Shown here in pieces: positions 1-8,539 of a DNA stretch of 64,000 bases. The stretch's first letter is position 1, and each line of letters begins with the position of its first letter. The notes under the pieces are model-generated. The model worked only from the letters and a program-made list of their open reading frames with translations. It ran no database searches and was not told the DNA's origin. Source of the stretch: Bacillus sp. ISL-18 (GTDB taxonomy: Bacteria; Bacillota; Bacilli; Bacillales; Cytobacillaceae); assembly GCF_018613415.1 (NCBI RefSeq), contig NZ_JAGGQG010000002.1:372001-436000 (forward strand), read 5' to 3'. Position numbers and translations under genes: made by a program.

Positions 1-272
1 CAAGTACCTGAGTAAACATAATTCATTTCAATAAAAGAATGTCTATGTTCGGTGAAATTGATAAAACGAGGGTGTTTTAGAAAAACAACATTTTGCTCAG
101 GTTTAAAAAAATATTCTACCGGTACAATGTCGGGTGCTTGAACATCTTTCGAAAAAGTAAGTTCTGAGTCTTCCAAGCGGGAGTAATGTCTAGGGTTTTC
201 ATGTGTTCCTGAATACTTTTTTTCAAAGACATTCATCTCCCTCAATTGTTTCTCGATACCATTTGTATCCAT
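1..272 (-). CDS. AraC-family transcriptional regulator, N-terminal part (runs off window)
   Basis: Reading the minus strand from ATG at 272 gives about 90 codons with no stop up to the window edge. The product has a cupin-like sensor segment ending in EHRHSFIEMNYVYSGT, the His-x-His plus Glu pattern found in sugar-sensing AraC regulators. It resembles the N-termini of the two other AraC proteins at 5876 and 30552. A strong AGGAGG lies at 282-287 on the minus strand. A second in-frame ATG at 278 is only 3 bp from this site, so 272 is preferred. The DNA-binding domain is outside the window. AraC membership is inferred from the sensor half only. Confidence 0.75.
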   Translation of the reverse strand, partial: MDTNGIEKQLREMNVFEKKYSGTHENPRHYSRLEDSELTFSKDVQAPDIVPVEYFFKPEQNVVFLKHPRFINFTEHRHSFIEMNYVYSGT

Positions 273-292
273 GTTCATCACCCTCCTTTGTT

Positions 293-333
293 GTTTATCA
301 AATTCTTATAAATATAGTTTATCAATTTCTTAT
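293..333. promoter_or_regulatory. 17-bp direct repeat upstream of the AraC gene
   Basis: GTTTATCAAATTCTTAT at 293-309 recurs with one mismatch at 317-333, a 24-bp offset. It lies just upstream of the ribosome binding site of the minus-strand AraC gene. Tandem direct repeats are typical of AraC-type operators, so this may be an autoregulatory site. That role is inference. Confidence 0.3.
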
Positions 334-379
334 TCTTTTATAAAGTAAGGGATGGCTGTAGGTATGGGTATCTAAACCA

Positions 380-424
380 TTTAACACTATGAAATAATGT
401 TTTATAATCTTTCGCTATGCGAAA
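380..424 (+). promoter_or_regulatory. Promoter and inverted-repeat operator before the EamA gene
   Basis: TTTAAC (380-385), a 17-bp spacer and TATAAT (403-408) form a plausible sigma-A promoter. TTTCGC-TAT-GCGAAA (410-424) follows the -10 directly. A perfect 6-bp-arm dyad over the expected start site looks like a repressor operator. No candidate repressor gene is visible beside it. Confidence 0.4.
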
Positions 425-486
425 TAGAATGCTATACTATTAAAAGTTTCCAATAATAACATCCTAGAGGGGTTGTTCATTTAATA

Positions 487-1401
487 ATGTCTAGTACCAT
501 AAAAGCTTTTATTAGTCTCTTTTTGGTGTCTGTAATGTGGGGTTGTAATTATCCAGTCAGTTCCTATTTGCTGCAAGGATTTTCACCTGTTTTTTTATCA
601 ACTGTTCGAATTTGCTCTACTTCACTATTTTTGATTATCTGTGCCTTGATACATAAGGGGTTGAAGCGTCCAACCATTTTAGAGTGGAAATTCCTCATTG
701 GTGTCGGGATATTTGGAACCCTGTTAAATCAAACTTTCTACTTTACGGGTCTTCATCATACAACACCAGCTAACGCCTCTTTAATTATAGCCTTGGCACC
801 GATAGCAACTATTTTGTTGGAACGGATTATTTTTAAGGTCAAGTTTACAATTAAAAAATCTGCAGGAGCCCTGATTAGTTTAATCGGTGTTTTTTCCATT
901 ATCGGCATTGCAAATGGCGCTTTAGGAATCTCGTGGGGAGACTTTAACATACTAATCGCCATGCTTTGCCTCTCGATTAGTATTTTATTTATTCGAGGTT
1001 TAGCGAAAACCATGGACACCTTTATTATTACTGTTTATTCGACTGTACTAGGAAGTGTATTGATGATTCCTGCAGCCGGAGTTGAGAATTTGGTGAGCGG
1101 CTCTGTTATCAGTCATTCTCTGTTTATGTGGATATTGTTAGCTTGTGCTGGGATTATCGCTCAAGGAGTAGCCGGTTTTTGGTGGAATAAAGGGGTAGCG
1201 AAAGTCGGTGCAGGTACAGCTTCAATGTTCATGAATATCCAGCCATTTGTCGCCATTCTTGCTTCCCATTTTATTTTAGGCAGCCATATCTCGCTTAATC
1301 AAATCTTTGGAGGTATCTTGGTATTACTTGGCGTATTTATAGCGAATATGCCATCGGTTAAAACGGTCGTTTCTACAGGATCAAATAAAGCGGCATTGTA
1401 A
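487..1401 (+). CDS. EamA/DMT-family transporter
   Basis: A 304-aa integral membrane protein with about ten hydrophobic helices arranged as two EamA repeats (roughly residues 8-140 and 150-288). The family (PF00892, drug/metabolite transporter superfamily) exports amino acids, metabolites or drugs, and the substrate cannot be told from sequence. The N-terminal segment VSVMWGCNYPVSSYLL is typical of the family. A modest GAGGGG lies 13 bp before the ATG. A terminator follows the stop directly, so the gene is monocistronic. It sits at the edge of the carbohydrate island and may not belong to it. Confidence 0.85.
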   Translation: MSSTIKAFISLFLVSVMWGCNYPVSSYLLQGFSPVFLSTVRICSTSLFLIICALIHKGLKRPTILEWKFLIGVGIFGTLLNQTFYFTGLHHTTPANASLIIALAPIATILLERIIFKVKFTIKKSAGALISLIGVFSIIGIANGALGISWGDFNILIAMLCLSISILFIRGLAKTMDTFIITVYSTVLGSVLMIPAAGVENLVSGSVISHSLFMWILLACAGIIAQGVAGFWWNKGVAKVGAGTASMFMNIQPFVAILASHFILGSHISLNQIFGGILVLLGVFIANMPSVKTVVSTGSNKAAL

Positions 1402-1432
1402 AAAGTCCTCCTGTTTAGGGAAGACTTTTTTT
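1401..1432 (+). terminator. Rho-independent terminator after the EamA gene
   Basis: AAAAGTC (1401-1407) pairs with GACTTTT (1423-1429), with further pairs inside after one mismatch. A run of T follows. Confidence 0.75.
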
Positions 1433-1569
1433 ATTAGTCTAAAAGGTCGCTTTTTCTAGTATCCTTTTTAGTAGTTTTTTGTATAAATCTATAAATTCGC
1501 AATAAAAGTCCCAACCCCCTAATAAAGCCTTAAATATGACAGAATGGGATTGGAAATAAGGAGATACAA

Positions 1570-2778
1570 ATGACAAATAATTCTACAGGAATAGAAATGA
1601 ATCAATCAAAAGGGAATAAATTAACAAAAGGTTTGGTTTTGTTAATGTCTATTACATGTGGTCTAGCTGTGGCCAATCTTTATTACAATCAGCCGCTTTT
1701 AGCCGATATGGGACGTACATTTCATGCGAACTCCCACCAAGTAGGAAACATTTCAATGTTTACACAAATTGGCTATGCAATCGGCATGTTTTTGTTTGTG
1801 CCGTTGGGAGATATGAAAGAACGTCGTCAACTAATAACTGTTTTATTAGCTTCCGTAACCATTTCACTGATTGGCGTTGCTACAGCACAAAGCCTGCTTG
1901 GGATCTATGTGGTTAGTCTGGCTGTTGGAATCACTACGGTCGTACCTCAGGTAATTATACCGTTGGCAGCACAGATGGCTGAGCCGGATGAACGAGGAAA
2001 AGTGATTGGAAGTGTGATGAGCGGATTACTTTTTGGCGTTCTCCTCGCACGAACCGTAGCTGGTTTTATTGGAGGCAACTTCGGTTGGCGGATGATGTAT
2101 TGGGTTGCTGCAGTATTAATGTTAGCATTAGCATTCATTCTAAAACTATTCTTGCCTAAAAGTTATCCGGAGGCAAACTTGACCTATCGTCAAGTTTTAA
2201 AATCCATTGGTGAATTAATTGTCACTCAGCCAACCTTACGAGAAGCGTCCTTAGTTGGAGGATTGTTGTTTGGAAGTTTTAGCGTATTCTGGACATCACT
2301 AGCCTTTTATTTAGAGGGAGTGCCGTTTAACTTTGGGAGTGAAGTGACTGGTTTATTTGGTTTGGTTGGTGTTGTGGGGGCTTCGGCAGCGCCTCTTGTA
2401 GGACGATTAGCTGATCGGTTTAGCGCAAAGTCATTGGTGGGTATGTTCATTATCATTACATTGTTATCCTATCTTTTCTTTGGATTTTTAGGTTCTGCTG
2501 TCTGGGGAATAGTCGTTGGCGTTATTCTATTGGATTTAGGTGTTCAGGGAGCACAGATCTCAAATCAAACCAGAATCTATAGTTTAGTTCCGGAGGCAAG
2601 AAGCCGGTTAAATACCGTATTTATGGTGACCTATTTCCTTGGCGGTTCGCTAGGTTCCTCACTTGGCAGTTATGCTTGGAACCTATGGCAGTGGCAGGGC
2701 GTGTGCTTAACAGGAGGAGCGATGATTGTGTTAGGGTTCGTTGTTTGGGGGATCCACCAGCTAAAATATAAAATCTAA
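1570..2778 (+). CDS. MFS transporter
   Basis: A 402-aa major facilitator with 12 predicted helices. The start of the mature chain, LAVANLYYNQPLLADM, is characteristic of MFS_1 exporters of the YgaY/arabinose-efflux type. Motif A-like loops are visible in both halves (PLGDMKERRQL near residue 80, GRLADRFSAKSL near residue 280). A clear AAGGAG site lies 8-9 bp before ATG 1570. The gene stands alone between two terminators. Substrate is unknown, and there is no sign that it is part of the rhamnose genes downstream. Confidence 0.85.
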   Translation: MTNNSTGIEMNQSKGNKLTKGLVLLMSITCGLAVANLYYNQPLLADMGRTFHANSHQVGNISMFTQIGYAIGMFLFVPLGDMKERRQLITVLLASVTISLIGVATAQSLLGIYVVSLAVGITTVVPQVIIPLAAQMAEPDERGKVIGSVMSGLLFGVLLARTVAGFIGGNFGWRMMYWVAAVLMLALAFILKLFLPKSYPEANLTYRQVLKSIGELIVTQPTLREASLVGGLLFGSFSVFWTSLAFYLEGVPFNFGSEVTGLFGLVGVVGASAAPLVGRLADRFSAKSLVGMFIIITLLSYLFFGFLGSAVWGIVVGVILLDLGVQGAQISNQTRIYSLVPEARSRLNTVFMVTYFLGGSLGSSLGSYAWNLWQWQGVCLTGGAMIVLGFVVWGIHQLKYKI

Positions 2779-2786
2779 TCAATTAA

Positions 2787-2817
2787 CATCACAGGATGAA
2801 TCTGTGGTGTTTTTTTT
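2787..2817 (+). terminator. Rho-independent terminator after the MFS gene
   Basis: CATCACAG pairs with CTGTGGTG (one G-U pair) and is followed by eight T. Confidence 0.85.
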
Positions 2818-2911
2818 ATAAAAAAAACAGAGGTAAATGCAAATAAGGACAATAAATTGGTTGAATCAAGTTATAGGAAAATCCTCATTTTCTAGTAAGA
2901 TATTAATATAT

Positions 2912-2926
2912 TAGTAAGCGTTTCCA
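2912..2926 (+). promoter_or_regulatory. cre-like CcpA site upstream of rhaB
   Basis: TTAGTAAGCGTTTCCA carries a cre match of 13/15 to WTGNAARCGNWWWCA, ending 17 bp before the rhaB start. This predicts carbon catabolite repression of rhaBA. Confidence 0.6.
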
Positions 2927-2943
2927 ACCGAGAGGTGATGTTA

Positions 2944-4362
2944 ATGACAAAATACAGTATTGCTGTTGATATTGGTGCTTCTAGCGGCCGACTAATTTTA
3001 GGCTATCTAGAAAATGAGATATTAAAACTAGATGAAATACATCGATTTGAAAACCAAATTGTCAAAAAAGGGGACTCCTATTGCTGGGAAGCCAACCAGC
3101 TTTTTCAAGAAATCAAAAATGGATTAATAAAGTGCCATGAACTTGGCATCAAACCGGATAGTATCGGAATCGATACATGGGCCGTTGACTTTGTTTTACT
3201 AGATGAAAACGATCAACCATTAACAGAGGCTGTTTCCTATCGTGACCCTCGAACTGACGGGATGATGGAACAGGTTTTTGAGAAGATCATGAAGGAGCGT
3301 CTGTACTTAGAAACAGGCATTCAGTTCCAAAAGTTTAATACGATCTATCAATTATACTCGATTAAACAACAGTCACCGGAAATTTTAGATCAAGCTAAAT
3401 CATTCTTAATGATTCCCGATTACTTTAATTATTTGCTTACAGGTAAAAAAGCTAACGAATACACGAACGCGACATCTACTCAGTTAGTCAATGCCTTTAC
3501 GAAAAAGTGGGATCATGACCTGCTGGATGTATTGGGGGTTAATAAGGAAATGTTCCATGAAATTAAGACACCTAAAACTGTCTTGGGAACATTAACCGAA
3601 GAACTAGTTTCAGAGTTAGGCTTTGACCTTCAAGTCATTCTGCCGGCCACACATGATACAGGATCAGCTGTTATTGCCGTACCAGAAGAAAATGAAACGA
3701 TATATATCAGTTCCGGTACATGGTCATTGATTGGAGTGGAAAACTACTTCCCAATTTGTGTTACCAAAGCATTAGATTACAATTTTACAAATGAAGGCGG
3801 TATCGATTATCAATACCGTTTCTTAAAAAATATTATGGGTCTTTGGATGATCCAAGAGGTAAGACGTAACTACAATAACGAATATTCTTTTGCTGAGCTA
3901 GTCGATTTAGCTAGAGAAGCGAAAGACTTTAATGCCATTGTTAATGTCAACGATGACCGTTTCTTAAAACCAGAAAATATGATCCAAGAAATCATGAATT
4001 ATTGTGTGGAAACAGGCCAGCCTGTCCCTAGCACACCTGGAGAAGTCGCTAAATGCGTATATGATAGTTTAGCAGTCAGCTATCAGGATGCCGTAAATGA
4101 AATTGAAGAAATTTTTGAAAAGAGATTTGAAAAAATCAATGTCATCGGCGGAGGCTGTCAGAACGAAATGCTGAATCAATTGGTTGCTGATGTAACAAAG
4201 AAAGAAGTATATGCAGGACCAGTTGAAGCTACGGCCATTGGCAATATCGTGGCCCAGTTAATGGCTCTAGATGAGATCCAGGATATTAAAGAAGCTCGTA
4301 CGATTGTTAAAAATTCATTTGAAGTGAAAAAATATTTGCCCACTGCACCGATTACAAACTAA
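2944..4362 (+). CDS. rhaB: L-rhamnulokinase RhaB
   Basis: A 472-aa FGGY-family sugar kinase that phosphorylates L-rhamnulose with ATP to rhamnulose 1-phosphate. Seen in sequence: DIGASSGRLILG phosphate loop at the N-terminus, the THDTGSAV segment, YISSGTWSLIG (adenosine-binding region) and the C-terminal GGGCQNEMLNQLVAD motif. The identity is supported by rhaA 21 bp downstream. GTG 2935 and ATG 2938 are also in frame, but GAGAGGTGA at 2930-2938 places ATG 2944 best. A cre-like site lies in the promoter. Usual family length is 470-490 aa. RhaD aldolase and RhaM mutarotase are not adjacent. Confidence 0.93.
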   Translation: MTKYSIAVDIGASSGRLILGYLENEILKLDEIHRFENQIVKKGDSYCWEANQLFQEIKNGLIKCHELGIKPDSIGIDTWAVDFVLLDENDQPLTEAVSYRDPRTDGMMEQVFEKIMKERLYLETGIQFQKFNTIYQLYSIKQQSPEILDQAKSFLMIPDYFNYLLTGKKANEYTNATSTQLVNAFTKKWDHDLLDVLGVNKEMFHEIKTPKTVLGTLTEELVSELGFDLQVILPATHDTGSAVIAVPEENETIYISSGTWSLIGVENYFPICVTKALDYNFTNEGGIDYQYRFLKNIMGLWMIQEVRRNYNNEYSFAELVDLAREAKDFNAIVNVNDDRFLKPENMIQEIMNYCVETGQPVPSTPGEVAKCVYDSLAVSYQDAVNEIEEIFEKRFEKINVIGGGCQNEMLNQLVADVTKKEVYAGPVEATAIGNIVAQLMALDEIQDIKEARTIVKNSFEVKKYLPTAPITN

Positions 4363-4383
4363 CAGATAGAGAGGAAGAATGAC

Positions 4384-5637
4384 ATGACTATTCAAGAAAA
4401 CTATGAACTTGCGAAAAAGGCTTATGAAAAATGGGGAATTAATGTTGACGAAGTCATTGAAACTTTAAAAAATGTACCGATCTCGATTCATTGCTGGCAG
4501 GGCGATGATATCGGCGGATTTGAAGTGAATCAACAAGAATTATCTGGAGGGATTTCCGTTACAGGAAATTATCCTGGTAAAGCGTCAACACCTGAAGAAT
4601 TACGAGCTGACTTAGAAAAAGCACTTTCCTTAATTCCTGGTAAACATCGTGTCAACTTACATGCCATTTATGCAGAAACAAATGGAGAAGTAGTTGAAAG
4701 AGATCAATTAGAACCAAAGCATTTCGAAAACTGGGTGAACTGGGCAAAGGAAAATGGTTTAGGATTAGATTACAATCCGACTTTGTTCTCCCATCCAAAA
4801 GCAGATGATGGTTTGACTCTTTCTCATCCAAACGAAGAAATTCGTGAATTCTGGATTAATCACTGTATTGGAAGCCGGAAAATTGGGGAGTACTTCGGTA
4901 AAGAACTTGGTACACCAGCCTTAACTAACATTTGGATTCCAGACGGCTACAAGGATATTCCAAGTGACCGCCTAACTCCTAGAAAAAGATTAAAAGAATC
5001 ATTAGATAAGATTTTTGCTGTTGAGGTAGATGAGAAGTACAATCTTGATGCGGTGGAAAGTAAAGTATTTGGACTAGGCTCAGAATCTTATGTTGTAGGT
5101 TCTCATGAATTTTATCTCAACTATGCCATGAAAAATGATAAATTATGCTTGCTGGATACTGGACACTATCATCCAACCGAAACCGTATCCAACAAGATTT
5201 CATCCATGCTTTTATTTAGCGAAAAGCTTGCCCTTCACGTTTCAAGACCTGTACGTTGGGATAGTGACCATGTTGTTATTCTTGATGATGAACTAAAAGA
5301 AATCGCCTTAGAAATTGTACGCAATGATGCATTAGACCGTGTAATCATCGGACTTGATTTCTTTGATGCCAGCATTAACCGTGTGGCTGCATGGACAATT
5401 GGAACACGCAACATGATCAAGGCATTACTTTCTGCTATGTTGGTACCAAACGAATATTTGAAACAGCTTCAAGAAGAAGGAAACTTCACTGAAAGATTAG
5501 CGTTAATGGAAGAATTCAAAACGTATCCATTTGGGGCAGTTTGGGATTACTATTGCGAAAAAATGGGTGTTCCAGTAAGAGAGTCTTGGTTAGAAGAAGT
5601 AAAAGCTTATGAGCAAGAGGTTTTATTAAAGCGATAA
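4384..5637 (+). CDS. rhaA: L-rhamnose isomerase RhaA
   Basis: A 417-aa cytoplasmic metal-dependent isomerase converting L-rhamnose to L-rhamnulose. The protein aligns over its whole length with Rha[15 protein letters not shown] near residue 35, [25 protein letters not shown], the [13 protein letters not shown] signature near residue 180, and [18 protein letters not shown], which carries metal-binding residues. It is preceded by GAGGAAG and lies 21 bp after rhaB, so the two form an operon. A strong terminator follows. It provides the first step for rhamnose released by the two GH78 enzymes in this window. Confidence 0.95.
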   Translation: MTIQENYELAKKAYEKWGINVDEVIETLKNVPISIHCWQGDDIGGFEVNQQELSGGISVTGNYPGKASTPEELRADLEKALSLIPGKHRVNLHAIYAETNGEVVERDQLEPKHFENWVNWAKENGLGLDYNPTLFSHPKADDGLTLSHPNEEIREFWINHCIGSRKIGEYFGKELGTPALTNIWIPDGYKDIPSDRLTPRKRLKESLDKIFAVEVDEKYNLDAVESKVFGLGSESYVVGSHEFYLNYAMKNDKLCLLDTGHYHPTETVSNKISSMLLFSEKLALHVSRPVRWDSDHVVILDDELKEIALEIVRNDALDRVIIGLDFFDASINRVAAWTIGTRNMIKALLSAMLVPNEYLKQLQEEGNFTERLALMEEFKTYPFGAVWDYYCEKMGVPVRESWLEEVKAYEQEVLLKR

Positions 5638-5651
5638 ATGAATTTTTTGGG

Positions 5652-5702
5652 GAAGACTCAAATAAGGAGGATAATAGACTCCTATTTGGGTCTTCTTTTT
5701 TA
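5652..5702 (+). terminator. Rho-independent terminator of rhaBA
   Basis: A long stem (GAAGACTCAAATAAGGAG against CTCCTATTTGGGTCTTC, with one bulge) followed by six T. Confidence 0.9.
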
Positions 5703-5708
5703 GGAAAA

Positions 5709-5830
5709 AGAAGGAATTCTACAAAAAATTGAAGAATTCAACGAAATAAAGGAAGAATTCTACGAAGTTTTAAGTTATTCTACAAATTAAAGATGGAATT
5801 CTACAAACTAGCGAAAGAATTCTACATTAA
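5709..5830. repeat. Six-copy array of a 20-21 bp repeat (GAATTCTAC core)
   Basis: GAATTCTAC or a close variant starts at 5714, 5734, 5755, 5775, 5796 and 5817, with steps of 20, 21, 20, 21 and 21 bp. Consensus around the core is AAGAATTCTACRAA; the other half of each unit varies. It lies between the rhaBA terminator and the next AraC gene. No coding potential was seen. Function unknown. Confidence 0.8.
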
Positions 5831-5875
5831 TTGTAAATAGGTTTCCAGTTCGTTCAATTTGATAGGAGGGTTCAT

Positions 5876-6883
5876 ATGAATTGTATTGATTTGCATTCTT
5901 TCCTACAAGCTAATAACACCAGGGAGGCACCGGATTGGGAGGTTATAAAAAATACCTATCCACCAGAACAAGTTAATGTAATAAATGGTGAGCCTGTATA
6001 TAATTTTTATATGATCTTTGATTCCACAATCAATCCGATTGAAGAGAACATTTTCATATCTCAGAGTCCCGTTGCTGCGTTAGTCCCAATGCATATTCAT
6101 CAATATATTGAATTAATTTACGTCTACAAAGGGAAATGTACAGTTATTATGGAAGATCATGAAATTAACATTATTGAGGGCGGAACAATCATGATAGATA
6201 AGAACACCCCTCACACAATAAAAGAAATATCCAAATCAGATATTATCATTGAGATGAAACTCAAGCATGACTACTTGTCAACTGGATTTCTTAGTCGATT
6301 TACAAATAAGAGTATTATCTCACAATTTCTAATTGACTCCATAATCGATAGTCGAAGAGCCAATAACTATCTGTATTTTCCTTTTGAACAAAAATCCAAA
6401 GTGGTTAGTATGATGGAGCAAATTATGTGTGAGTATTATGATAAGGACGTTTTCACTTCGGAATTGATTGATGCTTATCTGTTCATATTGTTTACTGAAC
6501 TAATCCGCCACAGTAACCATTCGAATCATGCGCAGAATGACGAAATCACGCAGAAGGATGCCATTGTCCTCGAGTTCCTAAAGTATATTGATGACCATTT
6601 CAAGGATTGCAGTTTAACGGAAATGGCAGATCACTATAAATATCACCCAAACTATATTTCTGCTGTCCTTAAAAAGGCAACCGGAAAATCATTCAAGGAT
6701 CTTCTGCAAATCCAGCGATTGAACAAGGCAGCTCTATATCTAACTAACTCAGACCTCCCAATACCTGATATTGCAGAAGAAGTCGGGTACTCGAGTGTCT
6801 CTTTTTTCTATAAGAAATTTAACGAAGTCTACTTTCAGACACCTAAAGAATATCGAGAAGGAAAGTCGAGAAGTTTAATATAG
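5876..6883 (+). CDS. AraC-family transcriptional activator (copy 1)
   Basis: A 335-aa regulator. Residues about 50-130 form a cupin-type sugar-sensing domain (VPMHIHQYIELIYVYKG). Residues about 235-330 form the double helix-turn-helix, with first-motif text YISAVLKKATGKSFKDLLQ and second-motif text AEEVGYSSVSFFYKKFNE. It is closely similar to the minus-strand protein at 29551-30552, especially in both recognition helices, so the two probably bind the same DNA site. Start is set by TAGGAGGG 7 bp upstream. The next gene, GH1 at 7055, and three further promoters carry a shared 19-bp element, which is the best candidate target. That link is inference. Confidence 0.9.
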   Translation: MNCIDLHSFLQANNTREAPDWEVIKNTYPPEQVNVINGEPVYNFYMIFDSTINPIEENIFISQSPVAALVPMHIHQYIELIYVYKGKCTVIMEDHEINIIEGGTIMIDKNTPHTIKEISKSDIIIEMKLKHDYLSTGFLSRFTNKSIISQFLIDSIIDSRRANNYLYFPFEQKSKVVSMMEQIMCEYYDKDVFTSELIDAYLFILFTELIRHSNHSNHAQNDEITQKDAIVLEFLKYIDDHFKDCSLTEMADHYKYHPNYISAVLKKATGKSFKDLLQIQRLNKAALYLTNSDLPIPDIAEEVGYSSVSFFYKKFNEVYFQTPKEYREGKSRSLI

Positions 6884-6899
6884 AACTTGTAAACCTTTA

Positions 6900-6928
6900 A
6901 ACCGCCTTTACCCGGCGGTTTTATTATT
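6900..6928 (+). terminator. Rho-independent terminator after the AraC gene
   Basis: AACCGCC-TTTACCC-GGCGGTT followed by a T-rich tract. Confidence 0.85.
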
Positions 6929-6944
6929 TTACAAAAATATATAA

Positions 6945-7012
6945 AATCTTTGATTCGAGCAATAAACCTCTTTGTTTTTAATATTAAATCTTTTGAAACC
7001 GCTTGCTACAAT
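6945..7012 (+). promoter_or_regulatory. Activator element, cre and -10 of the GH1 gene
   Basis: AATCTTTGATTCGAGCAAT (6945-6963) lies exactly 62 bp upstream of TACAAT (7007-7012). There is no good -35. A cre-like sequence (6993-7007, 12/15) overlaps the spacer and the -10. The same arrangement is present at 8362, 30667 and 43165. Confidence 0.65.
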
Positions 7013-7054
7013 ATAGGTAATCAGCAGGATATAAGTTTACAAGGAGTGTTTAAA

Positions 7055-8323
7055 ATGGAATTACATTTTCCAGTCAATTTTCTTTGGGGATCAACAACAG
7101 CCGCTTATCAAGTGGAAGGGAATAATTATAACAGCGATTTCTGGGCAGAAGAGCATGCGGAAGGCTCGCCATATAAAGATAAATCCGGGGATACCATTGA
7201 CCATTACCGGCTTTATCAAGAGGATATTGCCCTGATGGCCAGTCTAGGATTTAATACGTACCGATTTTCGATCGAATGGTCCAGAATCGAAACAGAACCA
7301 GGACAATATTCACGTTCGGCGATTGAGCATTATCGAGATGTTCTTAAAACTTGTCACAAACATGGAATCACGCCAGTAGTAGCGATGCATCACTTTTCTT
7401 CGCCTAAGTGGCTAATGAGAATAGGAGGATGGGCTAGCCCGGAGGTTCCCGATCGTTTTGCTAACTATTGTGAAGTGGTATTCCGTGAATTAGGGCATTT
7501 AATCCCATACGCATTGACAATGAATGAAATCAACCTACCAGTTATGCTGCGTGAGATTTTCTCGGAAATTGGCTTTATACCACCGGTTGGGATTGAAAGA
7601 GATGCTTGGGTGGCTCCAAAGTGGAGAGAGTCTGCCGCTAAATTGTGCGGAACCACCATCGAAAATTATTTTACGTTCCATATGATTTCGGATGAGTCTT
7701 CTATCAAAATATTAAAAGAGACTCATCAGAAGGCACGTAAGGCAATTAAGCGGACATCGCCAAATACGAAAGTCGGTTTATCAATGGCTCTATCAGATAT
7801 TCAGTCTATTCCAGGTGGCGAGGATTTGGCGGAGCAAAAATGGCATAGTTATTTTAGACAATATTTACCGATGCTAGAAGGAGACGACTTCTTTGGACTT
7901 CAAAATTATACAAGAGAGGTATACGGACCTGAAGGACAAGTGAGACCTGCTGAAGGGGCAGATTTAACACAGATGGGGTATGAATTTTATCCTGAAGCTC
8001 TTGCTAACGTGATCCGAAAGGTTTCAAAAGATTTATCTATTCCAATTATGATCACAGAACACGGTATTGCAACAGATGATGACACGCGCAGGGTAGAATT
8101 CATCGGTAAGGCTTTAGAAGGTGTTCAGGCCTGTCTTAACGATGGAATTGACGTCAGAGGATACCTTCACTGGACCACCTTTGATAATTTCGAATGGCAA
8201 TCTGGCTATTCTATGAGATTTGGTCTTATCGAGGTGGACCGTTCTACGCAGGAACGAAAGGTTAAGGAAAGTGCACGATATTTAGGAAGTATTGCACAAT
8301 TGAATTCATTGGTTGCCAAATAA
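7055..8323 (+). CDS. GH1-family beta-glycosidase (copy 1)
   Basis: A 422-aa cytoplasmic TIM-barrel glycosidase of family GH1. The N-terminal FLWGSTTAAYQVEG (glycone-binding Gln), YRFSIEWSRIE, acid/base Glu158 in TMNEIN and nucleophile Glu335 in ITEHG are visible. The nucleophile motif is TEHG rather than the common TENG. The paralogue at 30782 is co-linear and shares this change. The protein is shorter than usual GH1 enzymes (440-480 aa). ATG 7055 has AAGGAG about 9 bp upstream. An in-frame upstream extension to 6950 would run over the promoter and is rejected. Context with rhamnosidases suggests a role on rhamnosylated beta-glycosides. No signal peptide. Exact substrate unknown. Confidence 0.85.
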   Translation: MELHFPVNFLWGSTTAAYQVEGNNYNSDFWAEEHAEGSPYKDKSGDTIDHYRLYQEDIALMASLGFNTYRFSIEWSRIETEPGQYSRSAIEHYRDVLKTCHKHGITPVVAMHHFSSPKWLMRIGGWASPEVPDRFANYCEVVFRELGHLIPYALTMNEINLPVMLREIFSEIGFIPPVGIERDAWVAPKWRESAAKLCGTTIENYFTFHMISDESSIKILKETHQKARKAIKRTSPNTKVGLSMALSDIQSIPGGEDLAEQKWHSYFRQYLPMLEGDDFFGLQNYTREVYGPEGQVRPAEGADLTQMGYEFYPEALANVIRKVSKDLSIPIMITEHGIATDDDTRRVEFIGKALEGVQACLNDGIDVRGYLHWTTFDNFEWQSGYSMRFGLIEVDRSTQERKVKESARYLGSIAQLNSLVAK

Positions 8324-8331
8324 CTTTCATG

Positions 8332-8354
8332 GCCTCCGGGTGCAGCTCGGAGGC
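8332..8354 (+). terminator. Hairpin after the GH1 gene
   Basis: GCCTCCG and CGGAGGC form a perfect 7-bp stem 9 bp after the stop. There is no T-run, so termination may be partial. Confidence 0.5.
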
Positions 8355-8361
8355 TGAGCAA

Positions 8362-8429
8362 AATCTTTGAATCGAGCAAAAAAAAACATTGATTTTACTA
8401 TTATATTCTTTGAAAACGCTTGCTATAAT
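8362..8429 (+). promoter_or_regulatory. Activator element, cre and -10 of the MFS-GH78 operon
   Basis: AATCTTTGAATCGAGCAA (8362-8379) begins exactly 62 bp before TATAAT (8424-8429). A cre-like site TTGAAAACGCTTGCT (8410-8424, 13/15) overlaps the promoter. The region equivalent to the -35 is weak (TTATAT), which fits activator dependence. Confidence 0.7.
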
Positions 8430-8539
8430 CGAAAATTAGATAGGTATATAGGAGTAGTCAATTTAAAAAGGATTAATTGTTTTAACCCAAAGCGTTCAGG
8501 TTATTTATTAAAGCGTTTATATTATAGGGGGTTAATAAT

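Noticed and set aside
2861-2876. Possible 19-bp activator element before rhaB (TTGAATCAAG)
   Set aside because: The core match is short and the distance to any -10 or to the cre differs from the fixed 62-bp design at the four true sites.
6950-7054. Longer N-terminus of GH1 copy 1
   Set aside because: It would be translated from the promoter region; family alignment and AAGGAG fit ATG 7055.
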